DNA of 64,000 nucleotides, taken from NCBI RefSeq assembly GCF_026151205.1, contig NC_087080.1, positions 2,583,096-2,647,095 of the forward strand, written 5' to 3'. The position numbers and the translations under genes were made by a program. This DNA comes from Bolinopsis microptera (Eukaryota > Ctenophora > Tentaculata > Lobata > Bolinopsidae). The notes beneath the pieces were generated by a model. It did no database searches. It saw nothing but the letters and a program-made list of their open reading frames with translations, and was not told where the DNA came from. Shown one piece after another: positions 1-16,057 of the stretch (position 1 is the first letter of the stretch; each line of letters opens with the position of its first letter).

Positions 1-1109
1 ATAAGTGACGTGAACCGACCCGACGAATCACTTAATGGTCCATAAGAAGGATAGGATGTGACCTGAACTTGAAAATAAGTCAGGATATTTTGTCGCACTA
101 AAGTACGCTACCTGGATAGTAGTGCGACACGTACTGTAGTGCGACAGAGGGTGTTTTTGTCTGACTTCGCACTAGAGTACGTGTCGCACTAGAGTACGTG
201 TCGCACTACAGTACGATTACCCAAACATGAGTACATAGTATAAATTGATAAGAGAATAAAACTGTGTATAATACTAATATAGTATAGGAGATAAGTATAA
301 GATTTAACGTTTAGGATTATAGGATTAATTTCAAATGTCAGTGAACTTAATTTAACCCTAAATCTACAGCAGCTCTCATCGATCAAATACTCCGTGTTCG
401 GCCAGGTGAATACCCGCGTGTGTGTGACTTGGTGGATTAGTGTAGTGTTATAGAGTCTCATGATTTGATAGTTCTTTCATTCAAATTTCTGATTGTTTTT
501 AATACTTTCAACACTACTGTATAACAAATAATTTAAGAATATGAAATATGAATATGACGTAGAAATTTCGATACGTTATTCAGCTATTTATTTCCATTAA
601 AATCTGTCTTCACTGAGTCTATTCAGAAACAATCAGAAATTTTAATGAAAGAACTGTGTGTGACTTGTCAAGCGCATTTTTCGACGCTTCAATTTCTGAT
701 TTTTATTTGTGAAAATATAAAGTGATGTAAACCAGTTTTCATTGTCGAGCTACTTGCACAATATGTAGCTTACATTGAAGTTTATAATCTCCCCAAAATC
801 ACAGCTCTATGAACTCGTCAGTGTTCAAACTACAGTCACCGATGCCAAAAATGCGGTACTATTATAATATGCACAACGCACACTTCTGGCCTTAACTCTG
901 ATTTATTGATCAAATTTCGTGTGTTGAGTGTCTTCTTTAGTTTGTCTGGTATTATCCGCAATTTATAACTGATTGGATATTCTTTTATCCCGGGTGCTAC
1001 TCCTTATTCATCCTAAATATCATAATTTTTTCTGTTTTAAATTCTCACATAGAATAAATTGCAAATATCCCAGATCAGTTTTGGCAAAATTGGGTGACCC
1101 ATAGTAAAA
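1..1109. other. AT-rich stretch without a recognisable gene
   Basis: Apart from the short repeat cluster at 91-215, this stretch shows no conserved reading frame. The 90-residue minus-strand frame at 189-461 has no recognisable domain and I do not support it. The stretch may hold the missing C-terminal exons of RABL6 (minus strand) or the 5' part of the + strand gene that follows. I could not find either. Confidence 0.5.
91..215. repeat. Cluster of direct and inverted 16-bp repeats
   Basis: The motif GTCGCACTAGAGTACG, or a close variant, occurs at 92-107, about 166-181, 183-198 and 200-215. An inverted copy lies at 130-145 and a half copy at 118-131. The mixed orientations would allow several hairpins. 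It may be the end of a transposable element whose body lies left of the window. Confidence 0.6.
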
Positions 1110-1286
1110 ATGTGTCCTCATCTAACTTGGGTGGACTTTAACCTTCTTTTATTTTGGTACAACTTGTTTAAAAGCACTTTATTTATACATAGTGATGGTG
1201 TGCGTAGTTTATTTAAAAACAAACTACGCAAATTAATAAATTTCATGAAGACTAATTTATTTCTCACCAGACGAAGCTACACGAGC

Positions 1287-2064
1287 ATGGACAGTGGAGT
1301 TCACGACACAGCAGTCAGCCCAATGAACGACATCGCAATACAAACGATAGAAGATACTAAGGCATCAGCAGTACAGTGCTCAATGCTCAACGTATCACAT
1401 TTGCAGTCCATCATGGGAGAAATAGACGCTCAGATTGTTTCAGTAAGGAAGAAATGTTGGATTTAAAGTTGCGACTATAGAATTTTTCCATATTGTTGTA
1501 TTAGCCTGATTTAAATTGAAATTCAATTGCAATTCATCGCAAGCCGTCGTAAATGCGCATGAAAACCACAATGATTTTATAACGATCTAGTCAACATGTG
1601 AAATATGAATCAGTAGTTTTAAGATGGGTTAGAAAGCAGCTTTAAACATATCATTTAAGCATGTAAACCGGATTATATTCAAAGCTACTCTAGATTTCTG
1701 TAGAATAAGCCTATCTAATTTGGATATAATATAGCACAATCTTGGAGCTTTGTATTACCAAATCAGAAGTGTTCACTAAACGATTTCATCGAGAACAAAT
1801 AGAGTTGCTTTCTTGATTTGCGTGCAACTTGTACGAATAAAGTTGTTCTGGGTGTGACTTGTAAGAATGTAAAACAAACTGTTGCAGGTGGACGAGATAA
1901 TCACACAGAACAAAACAAGTCTATCAGTGTTAGATAGTTTATTCGAGAGTGAAGCGGAAGTAGTGGAGGAAGATGATAGCAGCAGTGAAAAAGATAGCAG
2001 CAGTGATGATGAGATGGCAGCAATGAAGACTGCTGCAGTGATAGACGCAGTTTTAGTGTCCTAG
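1287..2064 (+). CDS. Small acidic-tailed protein, unrecognised (two exons)
   Basis: I do not recognise this protein. Proposed exons are 1287-1442 and 1888-2064. The donor at 1443 (GTAAGG) and the acceptor ending at 1887 (TTGCAG) are both in phase 0, giving about 110 aa. The first half contains a helical-looking stretch (HLQSIMGEIDAQIVS). This joins VDEIITQNKTSLSVLDSLF, which suggests a short amphipathic helix or coiled coil. The C-terminus is Glu/Asp/Ser-rich (EVVEEDDSSSEKDSSSDDE). A pyrimidine-rich acceptor-like site ending at 1270 means the exon could start there, with more exons upstream, so ATG 1287 is only one possible start. The gene runs convergently to RABL6, whose last visible exon ends about 85 bp away. 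Confidence 0.4.
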
Positions 2065-2146
2065 ATCTGTACAACTGATATTTGATAGGGACAGATTAGA
2101 TGTAAATTAATGAAGAATTATATTTAAAATTAAATTGAAACTTAAG

Positions 2147-7707
<5,561 letters not shown>

Positions 7708-8404
7708 TGCAGGAGTCCAGTAACGGGAGGGTTAGTTGGTTTGGACTTTTACATTGCTGACATTCCTACAGTGGAAAGTGTTGTGAGGTAACGGAGTATT
7801 AATGCTAAATTAATTTGTTATTTTCGTCATCATCTGTTAAGAATCTTTAGATGAAATTAATATAAATCTTTGAAAATTATTTGCAATTTTTGCCAACGAT
7901 TGCGAAGAATTTGCGAGAACTGAATGTTACTAGATTCAATCAATGCAATGGTGATGTCTCCCGGCCCCCACCAACTAATACCTCGGTGACTTTAATGAAA
8001 AAGTAAGAGACGCCTCGCTTGATTTATTAGCTTATACAGATGGGTAAGTTGTATAAAACTATCCAAACAATTTAATAATATTATAGCAACAAATTGGCCA
8101 ACAGTTGTGCACAACAGAATAGAAAATGAAATAAATTACAAATACAATGAAATAGAACAAAAGTCGTGTTCTCTAGCTATAGTAAAAAGTTCACAAGATG
8201 CTTTAAATAGATCGTTACATAGAAAACATCACACTCAGGATCACCTTATGTACCACCTGGTCGATGGTTTTACCACCTGGTCAATGGTTTACCACCTGGT
8301 CACTGGTTTTACCACCTGGTCAATGGTTTTACCACCTGGTCGATGGTTTTACCACCAAGTTTTACCACCAAGTTTTACCACTTGGTGACCTGGACCCTGG
8401 TGCT
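7708..8404. other. Intergenic region between RABL6 and RNF37, with a 20-bp minisatellite
   Basis: This lies upstream of the RABL6 start and downstream of the RNF37 stop. I see no conserved coding frame. From 8251 to about 8390 there is a tandem array of about 20-bp units (ACCACCTGGTCAATGGTTTT and variants), ending in shorter ACCACCAAGTTTT units. The frames across it are repeat artefacts. Confidence 0.7.
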
Positions 8405-11400
8405 CTAAAACAACTCCAACCTCTCCTCATGCCTAGCTATCAACTGCAATGTCCGCTCCACGCTAGATAACCCACTATTCCCTTCATTAGAATCAAGTGT
8501 TACAGTGCTATTACTATTAGAATTAACAGTAACTACTTCAGTATTATCATTATCGTTACTGTTATTTCTCTGATATTTACTGAGACCGGTGGCATCTGTT
8601 TGAGAGTGAAGTGTTGTTTCTGTGTTACTGGTTACATTAGGTGGTGTTGTTGGGTTGCAGGGTTGCTGGAACTTTTTTAGTCTTTTCCGCCGAGTTTGGG
8701 AGGATTTGTCTTCGTCAACACGCATTCTGAGGAATTAAGCTGTCTATTTAAAGCCGTGTGTTAACCGGCGTTATGTGATCATCGACAGATTATGAGATTA
8801 CCGAATAGCCGATTTCGCATCATTATGAATTAAAATTTGAAATCACCATGGTTCGTCTTTTATCTTATCGCCGGCTGTGCACGTTGAGATAAAATGAAAT
8901 ATAAAACCAACTTAAAAATCATGAGTAGCTCTTATCAAGCAGGAATACTTGTCACTTGTCAGTACTCTCTGACTCACCTCTTTGCTTGTTTGTTGAGTAT
9001 CTGTTCGGAAAGAGACACTCCAGAGGAGGAGGCCGCAACACCGACACACCGCCCATAGTGTGGTGACCCCACCCCAGCTGGTGGTGTCCCAACCCCACCA
9101 CCACATTCCTCACGCCACTTGTCTATCCTTTCTGTTAGGGTGGTGTGATGTATTGGCCGGCACTCCGCACTAAACGGCATACCAGTGAATGGGTCTGAAC
9201 TTTCTCGGCCCCATTTTAACCCTGCCGCTGTGTGCTTGTCAACCGTGCTGAAAGTAATGATTTACATGTTGATTCCTCAAATCAGGCTCTCTCTCTGAGC
9301 TACTTGTTTTTCAAGTGGTCACCTCCAACTCGGTTTCATGTAGACTATAATAGAGACTGTCCTCAAGATTATTGATACGTAAACAGACTGCTTAATCTAA
9401 CTTAAATCAAAACAATGGAATATTGTCAATCGTCAGTTTTAGCTACTACATTTTGAAAAGTTTAACTTCCAGTCGACCGCATATTCATAAGTAGTCAACC
9501 TTTTTTGCTTGTTATTGCTCAGTAAGTACTAAACTGTTGCTAGTTTTAATATCTTCATCACTCTTAGAGTAGGAAGTCTTTCATCGCTATCGGCAGCTCC
9601 TTTGCAGTTTGCACTAGCCGAAAGTTTTAACCTTTATATTCGAATAAAACATTTTTAGAGCTCCTACTAAAAGAAGTAGATACACAATGGTTTTCAGTTT
9701 AGTGCATTGTTTTCTCCGATATTACGAATGGAGTATGGCAAGCATCTCCGCCGTTAAAGTGCAGCCATACTCTGGAACGTTCAATCTAAAATTAAAAAGC
9801 TGCATGCTAAACTAGAATTAGATTAGTCGCTTGTTTCGTCTATAGGTATTGCTACTCTTTCGTATCTAGATATGTATTGGTTGCAGCAGTGCTGGCGATG
9901 TTCTTGTGACTTTTCCGTTTTAATGAACCTAAAAATCTGGTAAAAACGTTTTTACCAGGACTCCTGAACGATGGACAACAAAGAGATCTTATTCTTCAGA
10001 AACAATCTCAAACGGACAATTCTCTCCCAGTCCCGGTACCTTTGCCCCAGAAAAAGAGTCCAGCCTGCCACGAAGACCCTCTACACTTCACAAAGCGTAC
10101 CCTTGCTTCCTGGATCTTGTAGGAACATCCTACCAGGCAGTTCGTTACCAAAATCCATCAGTTCAGAAAGTGATGACTTCAAATCTGCCACATCCCTTAC
10201 AACAGAGATCAGCCGGAAGACAGGGTTGGCAAGGAAGTGTCTGAAAGTAACAATACCAACTGCTCGACCATGGTCCTGCTACTCTGATGACAGTTCATTT
10301 CAGTCGTGCTATTCATCAGACAGCAAATCTTGGAATAATCTCAGTCCTGTTTACATAACAAAGCCAAGTCATAGTGTGACGTCATCAAGCCGCCAAGACA
10401 CGTCATCAGAACACCCTGTGACGTCATCAGATCGCCGAAACACTTCATCAGGCCAAATTGTGACGTCATCAGATCGGCGAAACACTTCATCAGGCCAAAT
10501 TGTGACGTCATCAGATCGGCGAAACACTTCATCAGGCCAAATTGTGACGTCATCAGATCGGCGAAACACTTCATCAGGCCAAATTGTGACGTCATCAAAC
10601 TCAAGCACATGGGGAAGTTTTGCGGAGGAAACACCGGACGATTTCAGGGTTAGAAGAGAATCAGAGAAACGGTTATCAGTGGGTTTGGGAGAGGGGAGTG
10701 TTAGATCTGACGACAGTAATCAGCTGGCCAACGTGATATCGGGGGTTTGTTTGCTGGACTCTCTGGAACAAATGAGTAACAGGGGAAACAGGGGGTTACA
10801 ATTTGCAGCTCCTATTAAGGGTGTAAAGTCTGTGTTACACAGACAAATACCTTAGGTGTTCTCTGTTACGCAGATATTCTGTGTTACATCGTGACCGTAT
10901 CGAACCCAGCTGAGGGTTAATTTGATAGAGGAGTGGTGGGAAATGTTTAAGGAGTAAGGAGAACGGTGAAAATGTGGGCCCCGAGACGAGGTTTTATGAA
11001 TGTTAAACGAAGTGAAATACGTGGAGAGATAGTTTAACTTACCTTGAATCGACGACATTGCCACTGGGTAATATTACTGGACATGCCATGACATGTCGGG
11101 TGATGGCATCTAGAAATTCCTCAGGAACAGAAGTTGTACTCGTTGTGCTCTCGGAATGTGAAGTCTCTGATTTAGTTTGAAGTAATGAACAGTGTGGGAT
11201 TATTCTAGCTTTCCTTTCTTGTTGAGATTTTTCCTGTAAAAGAATAAAATTGACGAAAGCCCTTTGTTAAAAAACCCTATTGTTTAAAAAAGTGTATTTA
11301 TGGAATGGAAAACTTTTAAACGGCCGGAAAACAATTGCCGAAACCTCTTGATGCACCTAGTGCACATTTTGAACGATTACCTTTTTGATTTTATCTTTAA

Positions 11401-12857
11401 CATCCTCAACTAACTTTTCGATGTCTTTCCGTGTAATGTTTTCTAAAATGTTAAATGAATACAAATATCTCTGAATATCTTGACACAGTCAAGAAAAGCA
11501 AATGAATCCTCGCACAATCATGAACCAATCAACGACCACACATCCTCATCTCTCTCATGAGTCATAACAATAAAATCGTTAACCCTCCAACGACACATAC
11601 CTCTATTAAGATAAGCCCTGCTCAAAACGCCTACACCCCCAAATATTCTGAGTCCCCTCAAGCACCGGTCCTGTCCCATGGTCTGCACCACAATCCTAAC
11701 ACACTGACACGCCCTGGTGTCACGTGACTCAGATAAAGGGAGGATGGGAGTGTCTCTGGGGAGGTGATGAGAAGAGAGGGTGGAGGAGGAGGATAGGATG
11801 ATGGTAGAGGAGGTTGGGCTGAGCGGACAGGTGGAGATAAGGGACATGGGGAAGGGTCTGGTGGTCTTTGTTACAGCAGGGATGTTCTGAGATACCCACA
11901 CTTGAGCCTGAAATAGCGTTGTAAGAGTGTTAGTATAAATATAAAATAAATAATGTTGTCCTAGGGTACAACTTAAAGTAGTCATTATTAAGACTCAGTA
12001 CTCACTGTGCGGCGAGAGTGGGCTTAAGAGCACTAAGTTATATAATTCAATTCCAAAAAAGTACAATTAAGTCAGTCAAGTATGGATCTATAGCCTATAA
12101 CATTGCATCTAAACATTATCTTGCAAGTTGCACTTCGTATAGCAAAAACTTCAACTGTCAGACACAGCTTCTATGTTGTGGTCTGGCGCTAAACTTATTG
12201 TTGTCTGGCGCTAAACTTGTTGCTTAACTTGAGTTTAAACTACTATTAAAACTGTATTAGCAATCATCTAATTTTAAAATGTATCCGTTTTAACATCTAG
12301 TAGTTGAATATCACCTGGGTGGGTTTCGAAGTGGCTGTAGTGAACTGAACTGTATACAAGGTAACAGGGAAGGGGAATATAACATCAACTGCTATGATAC
12401 CACCAATATACAGGGCCGGCTTGTACCCTGAGTTTGGAAATGTCAAGACATGAAAAAACTTGATGACTCATCAACTACAAAATACAAGTAATGTAACATG
12501 GACAATGCAATAATACATCTCAGTTTTCGACACGTATTTTAAAGTATAAGTAAGTTGGGAATATAGTGCTATGTATTATAATGTACATCACAACAAAAAT
12601 TGAACGCAACAAAAATTGAACGACACGTCAGGTAAATGAAAACTTATGGGAACAGTGGAGGGTGTAAATTTGTCACGTGTCAAAACAAATTTGTTGGCCC
12701 ACCCAATCAGCTTCAAGTCCGGAAAGTTAATAATATTCTAACCTGTATCTCGTTTGTGGGGGTCAGTACTGATAAGGTTGTTTATCACATGAACATCATC
12801 ATCCAGAGCGCTAGCTCTAACAGTAGTTCCAAGCCTTCTATCGCACAAGTCTATCAT
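8405..12857 (-). CDS. UBOX5: RNF37/UBOX5-like U-box E3 ubiquitin ligase
   Basis: Minus-strand exons are 12857-12743, 12427-12315, 11907-11601, 11442-11381, 11233-11043, 9247-8978 and 8726-8405. They sum to 1380 nt (459 aa). The N-terminal half resembles the RNF37-specific domain: MIDLCDRRLG..., a beta-rich exon with IIAVDVIFPFPVTLYTVQF, then CVRIVVQTMGQDRCLRGLRIFGG. The U-box is split across exons 5 and 6: VPEEFLDAITRHVMACPVIL, NVVDSSTVDKHTAAGLKWGR, SSDPFTGMPFSAECRPIHHT, ERIDKW. U-box proteins bind E2 enzymes without zinc; vertebrate RNF37 is a nuclear ligase. Exon 7 is basic at its start (RRKRLKKF, a possible NLS), then Asn/Ser-rich, ending in VERTLQLIARHEERLELF. The C-terminal RING-like Cys cluster of vertebrate RNF37 (541 aa) is not seen. 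Intron 5 (9248-11042) holds a + strand ORF. CIAPIN1 lies 367 bp upstream on the same strand. Confidence 0.85.
9971..10855 (+). CDS. Nested single-exon ORF, Ser/Thr-rich disordered protein with 14-aa repeats
   Basis: This 294-residue frame lies wholly inside an RNF37 intron, on the opposite strand. I do not recognise it. The sequence is Ser/Thr/Arg-rich with no membrane segment. The central part (about residues 136-208) is a tandem repeat of VTSSDRRNTSSGQI, about five copies, the first degenerate. The C-terminal part (VISGVCLLDSLEQMSNRGNR) looks non-repetitive and could be a short motif. The upstream sequence GAACGATGG gives only a moderate start context. Length, an unbroken frame and protein-like composition on both sides of the repeat favour a real gene. 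The complementary frames only mirror the repeat. A spurious ORF kept open by the repeat remains possible. Confidence 0.5.
   Translation: MDNKEILFFRNNLKRTILSQSRYLCPRKRVQPATKTLYTSQSVPLLPGSCRNILPGSSLPKSISSESDDFKSATSLTTEISRKTGLARKCLKVTIPTARPWSCYSDDSSFQSCYSSDSKSWNNLSPVYITKPSHSVTSSSRQDTSSEHPVTSSDRRNTSSGQIVTSSDRRNTSSGQIVTSSDRRNTSSGQIVTSSDRRNTSSGQIVTSSNSSTWGSFAEETPDDFRVRRESEKRLSVGLGEGSVRSDDSNQLANVISGVCLLDSLEQMSNRGNRGLQFAAPIKGVKSVLHRQIP
10377..10600 (+). repeat. 42-bp tandem repeat carrying six perfect CRE palindromes
   Basis: TGACGTCA occurs at 10377, 10419, 10461, 10503, 10545 and 10587, exactly 42 bp apart each time. The last four full units are nearly identical, while the first is diverged outside the palindrome. 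The period is a multiple of three, so the surrounding reading frame is kept. Confidence 0.9.
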
Positions 12858-13224
12858 GTGACAATAGAAAGATACATAGAGTCTTGAAATAAAAGAGTTA
12901 GGGATTTGAAATTCTGGGTTGTCCTGACTTATATTTAACAGTGTACAGTGCACACTGTGTACAATGTACACTGTACACGACCTCGTGTATGGAATGTGTA
13001 AGGAATGCAGCAATTAAATTTTATAGAAGTTATGGTTAATAAATGCAATGAAACATTGTCTTTTGTGGTATAATGTAATGAAAATTCATCCATATCTTTT
13101 ATCAACACTACAATCTCCATCGATGTTAAACCAGAGAAACTTCAGATAAATAGTTAAGATAAATGAAAGAGCTTGATTACAGTGACTTGCAGCGTATCTG
13201 TGAGGGCGGGATACCGGGTAGTGT
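12858..13224. other. RNF37-CIAPIN1 intergenic region with an imperfect palindrome
   Basis: This holds the short spacer between two co-oriented genes. At 12941-12978 GTGTACAGTG is mirrored by CACTGTACAC, with smaller GTGCAC and TGTACA palindromes inside. On the minus strand an acceptor-like TTTTATTTCAAG lies a few bases before the RNF37 start. Confidence 0.5.
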
Positions 13225-13926
13225 TCACAGTGCTAGTTTAACATCACCACCAGGCTTAAAGGCGGGCTGACCAAGGAAGGGACAACTGGCGCACCTGAAC
13301 GCATCTCCCAAATAACAACTGCCACACGCTGACTTGAACTCTGGAGCAGGAGCCCCCGACAGTTCCTCCGCAAAACCACAACTACAGTTCTTACACGCTT
13401 TCTTCTTATCGCTTTTAGGCCCACATTTGTAGGTGGTTTTGTTGGGTGCAACTTTGTCTTCTTCAGTTAACAAATCGTCCGGATCTATGAGGTCGTCCAG
13501 ATCGTCTTCAGTGTCTAACTTCCACACTTTTGGGGCTGATTTTATTGCTGTGGATGTCCCAAAGGCAGACGCTGGTGATTTAGCGATTGTAAGTGTCTGA
13601 GAAATTTGCTGCGAGTCACTGAATCCATTAATCAACAAGTCTAAGGATAAAGAAGAATTATCACCATTGAAAATAGCAATTACTCCGCTAGGTTTCATGG
13701 ATTTCTGGATCAACTCATAGTCTACATCTTTCTCTGCCCGAAACAATCCCAGAACAACAACATTATACAGTGTATCTGATGCGGCCAATCTCTCCAAAAG
13801 TTCGAATGATACTGAAATTCCCTCGAGGGAGGACATAGCATGCTGTAGACTGTCTACAGTTACATCTGCGGGTCTTATCACAAGTACTGTGGAGTTGGGG
13901 TCAAGATGCGGCTTCAAGGCTTCCAT
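13225..13926 (-). CDS. CIAPIN1: Anamorsin, cytosolic Fe-S cluster assembly factor
   Basis: A single coding exon encodes 233 aa. Anamorsin (yeast Dre2) accepts electrons from the diflavin reductase NDOR1 early in cytosolic iron-sulfur protein assembly. Residues 1 to about 125 form the degenerate methyltransferase-like domain. It is followed by a flexible acidic linker ([17 protein letters not shown]). The C-terminal CIAPIN1 domain has both cysteine motifs. The first starts at YKCGP and continues with CKNCSCG, to bind a 2Fe-2S cluster. The second is the twin CX2C motif CGSC...CASC within [20 protein letters not shown]. It ends [11 protein letters not shown]. Vertebrate anamorsin is somewhat longer (about 310 aa), mainly in the linker and methyltransferase-like part. 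An acceptor-like AATTTACAG lies three bases before the ATG, so a 5' UTR intron or trans-splice site is likely. Confidence 0.96.
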   Translation of the reverse strand: MEALKPHLDPNSTVLVIRPADVTVDSLQHAMSSLEGISVSFELLERLAASDTLYNVVVLGLFRAEKDVDYELIQKSMKPSGVIAIFNGDNSSLSLDLLINGFSDSQQISQTLTIAKSPASAFGTSTAIKSAPKVWKLDTEDDLDDLIDPDDLLTEEDKVAPNKTTYKCGPKSDKKKACKNCSCGFAEELSGAPAPEFKSACGSCYLGDAFRCASCPFLGQPAFKPGGDVKLAL

Positions 13927-14377
13927 GATCTGTAATTTAATGGTTAAGATGACAGGTTTTGTTTATCATATTCTAGAATTTAGGTAATCAAAGCAGCGAA
14001 AACCTGTCATAAATGATTGTTTTTTTTTTCAAGTATGATTTAGAATTTTAAATACGTTTATAAATTTGAGAATTAATTAAGATCTGAATGCATTATATCT
14101 GGAGGAATGTTGTCAATGTTATACAAGTATTATAGTGTTCATGTGGTGAATCAAATACAACAATACAGTCAAAATTTAGAAATTCTGTGTTATAAAGTCC
14201 GGGACAAAGAAATAAAATCATATCTACCCATGTGCTTGTAAATTAGCTTAATTAATTCTATAATGTAGGAACATTAACTCACTCAATCGGATGAATCCCA
14301 GTATGACAACTAATGTCTGAATCAATTGAAAATCGACCAGCTCAGATGAAATACGTGATTATAGTTACACTAAATAC
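13927..14377. other. CIAPIN1-KIN17 intergenic region
   Basis: AT-rich sequence between co-oriented minus-strand genes. It probably contains the CIAPIN1 promoter or 5' UTR intron and the KIN17 3' end. I see no ORF or repeat. Confidence 0.5.
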
Positions 14378-15541
14378 TCAGTCATTTGTATACAACTTCG
14401 ACACATCCTCATAAGGAATATCAGTAACCGTCCTCCCTTTGCAAACCCCTGAACCAATAGTCACGTCCACAGTAAAGTCGTCAACATTCAGTTTATCAAG
14501 AATTGCCCTGGAGCCCTCGTAGGCACCGTTTAAGACAAGAATCTTTCTGCCAACTTGGGGTATGACAGTTTCCAAATGAGACTGATCTAATTTCACCTTC
14601 TTTCCAGTTTTTATGACTTTCACTTTAGCACCGTATGTATCAAATACTTCTTCGATAACACATTTTGCTTTGTAGAAATCTTTTCCCAAATCCTTAGCAA
14701 CAATTTTTACTACAATGTTTTCAGCAAGCCAGGAGTCTTTCTTCTTTTTCCGCTTCTTTCCCGCCTCATTTTCAGCCATCAGCTCTTCTATAGCAGACCT
14801 CTTCTTCTCGCCACTCTTTTTTGGCTTGCTGCTGTGATTACTTACTTTATCACTATCAACCTGCAAAGCATTATTTTTTATCACAGGTTCCACTTTTAGT
14901 TTCCTGGGTCCGATAGATTTGGGCATAGCAAACACCACCTTTTCCTCACTCTCTTCGTCTCTTTGCAGCACTGTGCTTACAGATGGACCAGCATCAGTGT
15001 TGTGAGCTTTAGCACGCTCCATCTGTTCCAACAGGAACCTTTCTTGTCGTTCCTCGTCAGTTGATGCCATCTTGTTCTTTTTCTCTGCTCTTGCTATAGC
15101 TTCAGGGTCTTTATCTATGTAAGTTACAAACCAACCTTTCTCTGTGTCATCAGCCTTCACAATACCCTCTCGACCAAGCCATTTAACAAATTCAGTTAAA
15201 GTCTCCCACTGTGTTGAATTCATATGAATATGTTCTCGGTCAGCGATGTACTCTTGGTACGCATGATTCGCATTGACTCGACGACCATTAAACCGCCTTT
15301 TCAACAAACCAACATACTCATCTTTGAACTCTAAAGAAAACTGATCGAGATAAGAGTCTGAGTTATCTGCGAAGAGAAGCAGCTGGCGTTGATGGGACTC
15401 AGACAAAGTGTGACACTTAAATCCGTTCTCGTCTCGACACTGTTTTTGACACATTTGACAATAGAATTTTAGTTTCTGCAAACCTTTCGATTTTATTCTG
15501 TTGCCTATCGCTTTCGGTGTCATGAATCCGTGTTTCCCCAT
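14378..15541 (-). CDS. KIN: DNA/RNA-binding protein KIN17
   Basis: A single coding exon encodes 387 aa, close to the 393 aa of human KIN17. This nuclear protein binds curved DNA and RNA and has been tied to DNA replication, repair and the spliceosome. Domains in order: a C2H2 zinc finger near residues 28-50 (CQMCQKQCRDENGFKCH, then H in LSESH); the KIN17 winged-helix domain at about 51-160 (REHIHMNSTQWETLTEFVKW is highly typical); a coiled, charged linker with a basic stretch (GKKRKKKKD) likely to act as a nuclear signal; and tandem SH3-like folds with a C-terminal KOW motif (GRKILVLNGAYEGSRAILDK). The N-terminus MGKHGFMTPKAIGNRIKSKG matches the family, which supports the chosen start. An acceptor-like TTTTTAG lies 13 bases before the ATG. 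Confidence 0.97.
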   Translation of the reverse strand: MGKHGFMTPKAIGNRIKSKGLQKLKFYCQMCQKQCRDENGFKCHTLSESHQRQLLLFADNSDSYLDQFSLEFKDEYVGLLKRRFNGRRVNANHAYQEYIADREHIHMNSTQWETLTEFVKWLGREGIVKADDTEKGWFVTYIDKDPEAIARAEKKNKMASTDEERQERFLLEQMERAKAHNTDAGPSVSTVLQRDEESEEKVVFAMPKSIGPRKLKVEPVIKNNALQVDSDKVSNHSSKPKKSGEKKRSAIEELMAENEAGKKRKKKKDSWLAENIVVKIVAKDLGKDFYKAKCVIEEVFDTYGAKVKVIKTGKKVKLDQSHLETVIPQVGRKILVLNGAYEGSRAILDKLNVDDFTVDVTIGSGVCKGRTVTDIPYEDVSKLYTND

Positions 15542-16057
15542 TGCTTGAACTTGCCTAAAAAGGAGAATTAATTAGAAATGGTGAATGGATTTATAGTTAT
15601 GTGTTATAATAATACATTTTTGATTTGATCATAAGTACCTAATGTGTGCGTTGTGAGATGCATTGAACAAAATTAGAAGTTAATCTGCAAAGATAGGCGT
15701 TTTAAACTGTGAAGCATGAAATGTATGATAGTGAAATAATGATAAACAAATCTTATTGTTCAAACTTTAGTTTCAATCAAATCTTGACAATTGACGTGAT
15801 ATAACTTACCTATCTAATAAAATCAGCATCTACATAAAGGTAGCAATAAAAATATATTGATTATGATCATCTCAGAAACTTAAATCATAAAAATCATTCG
15901 TCAATCTGAACAGTTAACATAATAAAATACTAAATTTAGAAACACCAACTTTAAAAACAGCAGTATGCAAGGTGTACTTTCCAATAAATTATAAAGATTT
16001 GTGTGCGTTTTAAATCAAATACGATCCCCAAGTTTAATTAAGAGAATGTTGCAGTTG
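15542..16057. other. KIN17-AK3 intergenic region
   Basis: AT-rich spacer of about 0.5 kb between co-oriented genes. No conserved frame or repeat is visible. Confidence 0.5.

Noticed and set aside
10341..10634. Minus-strand DDVTIWPDEVFRRS repeat protein
   Set aside because: It is the complement of the 42-bp repeat of the + strand ORF, which extends well beyond the repeat on both sides.
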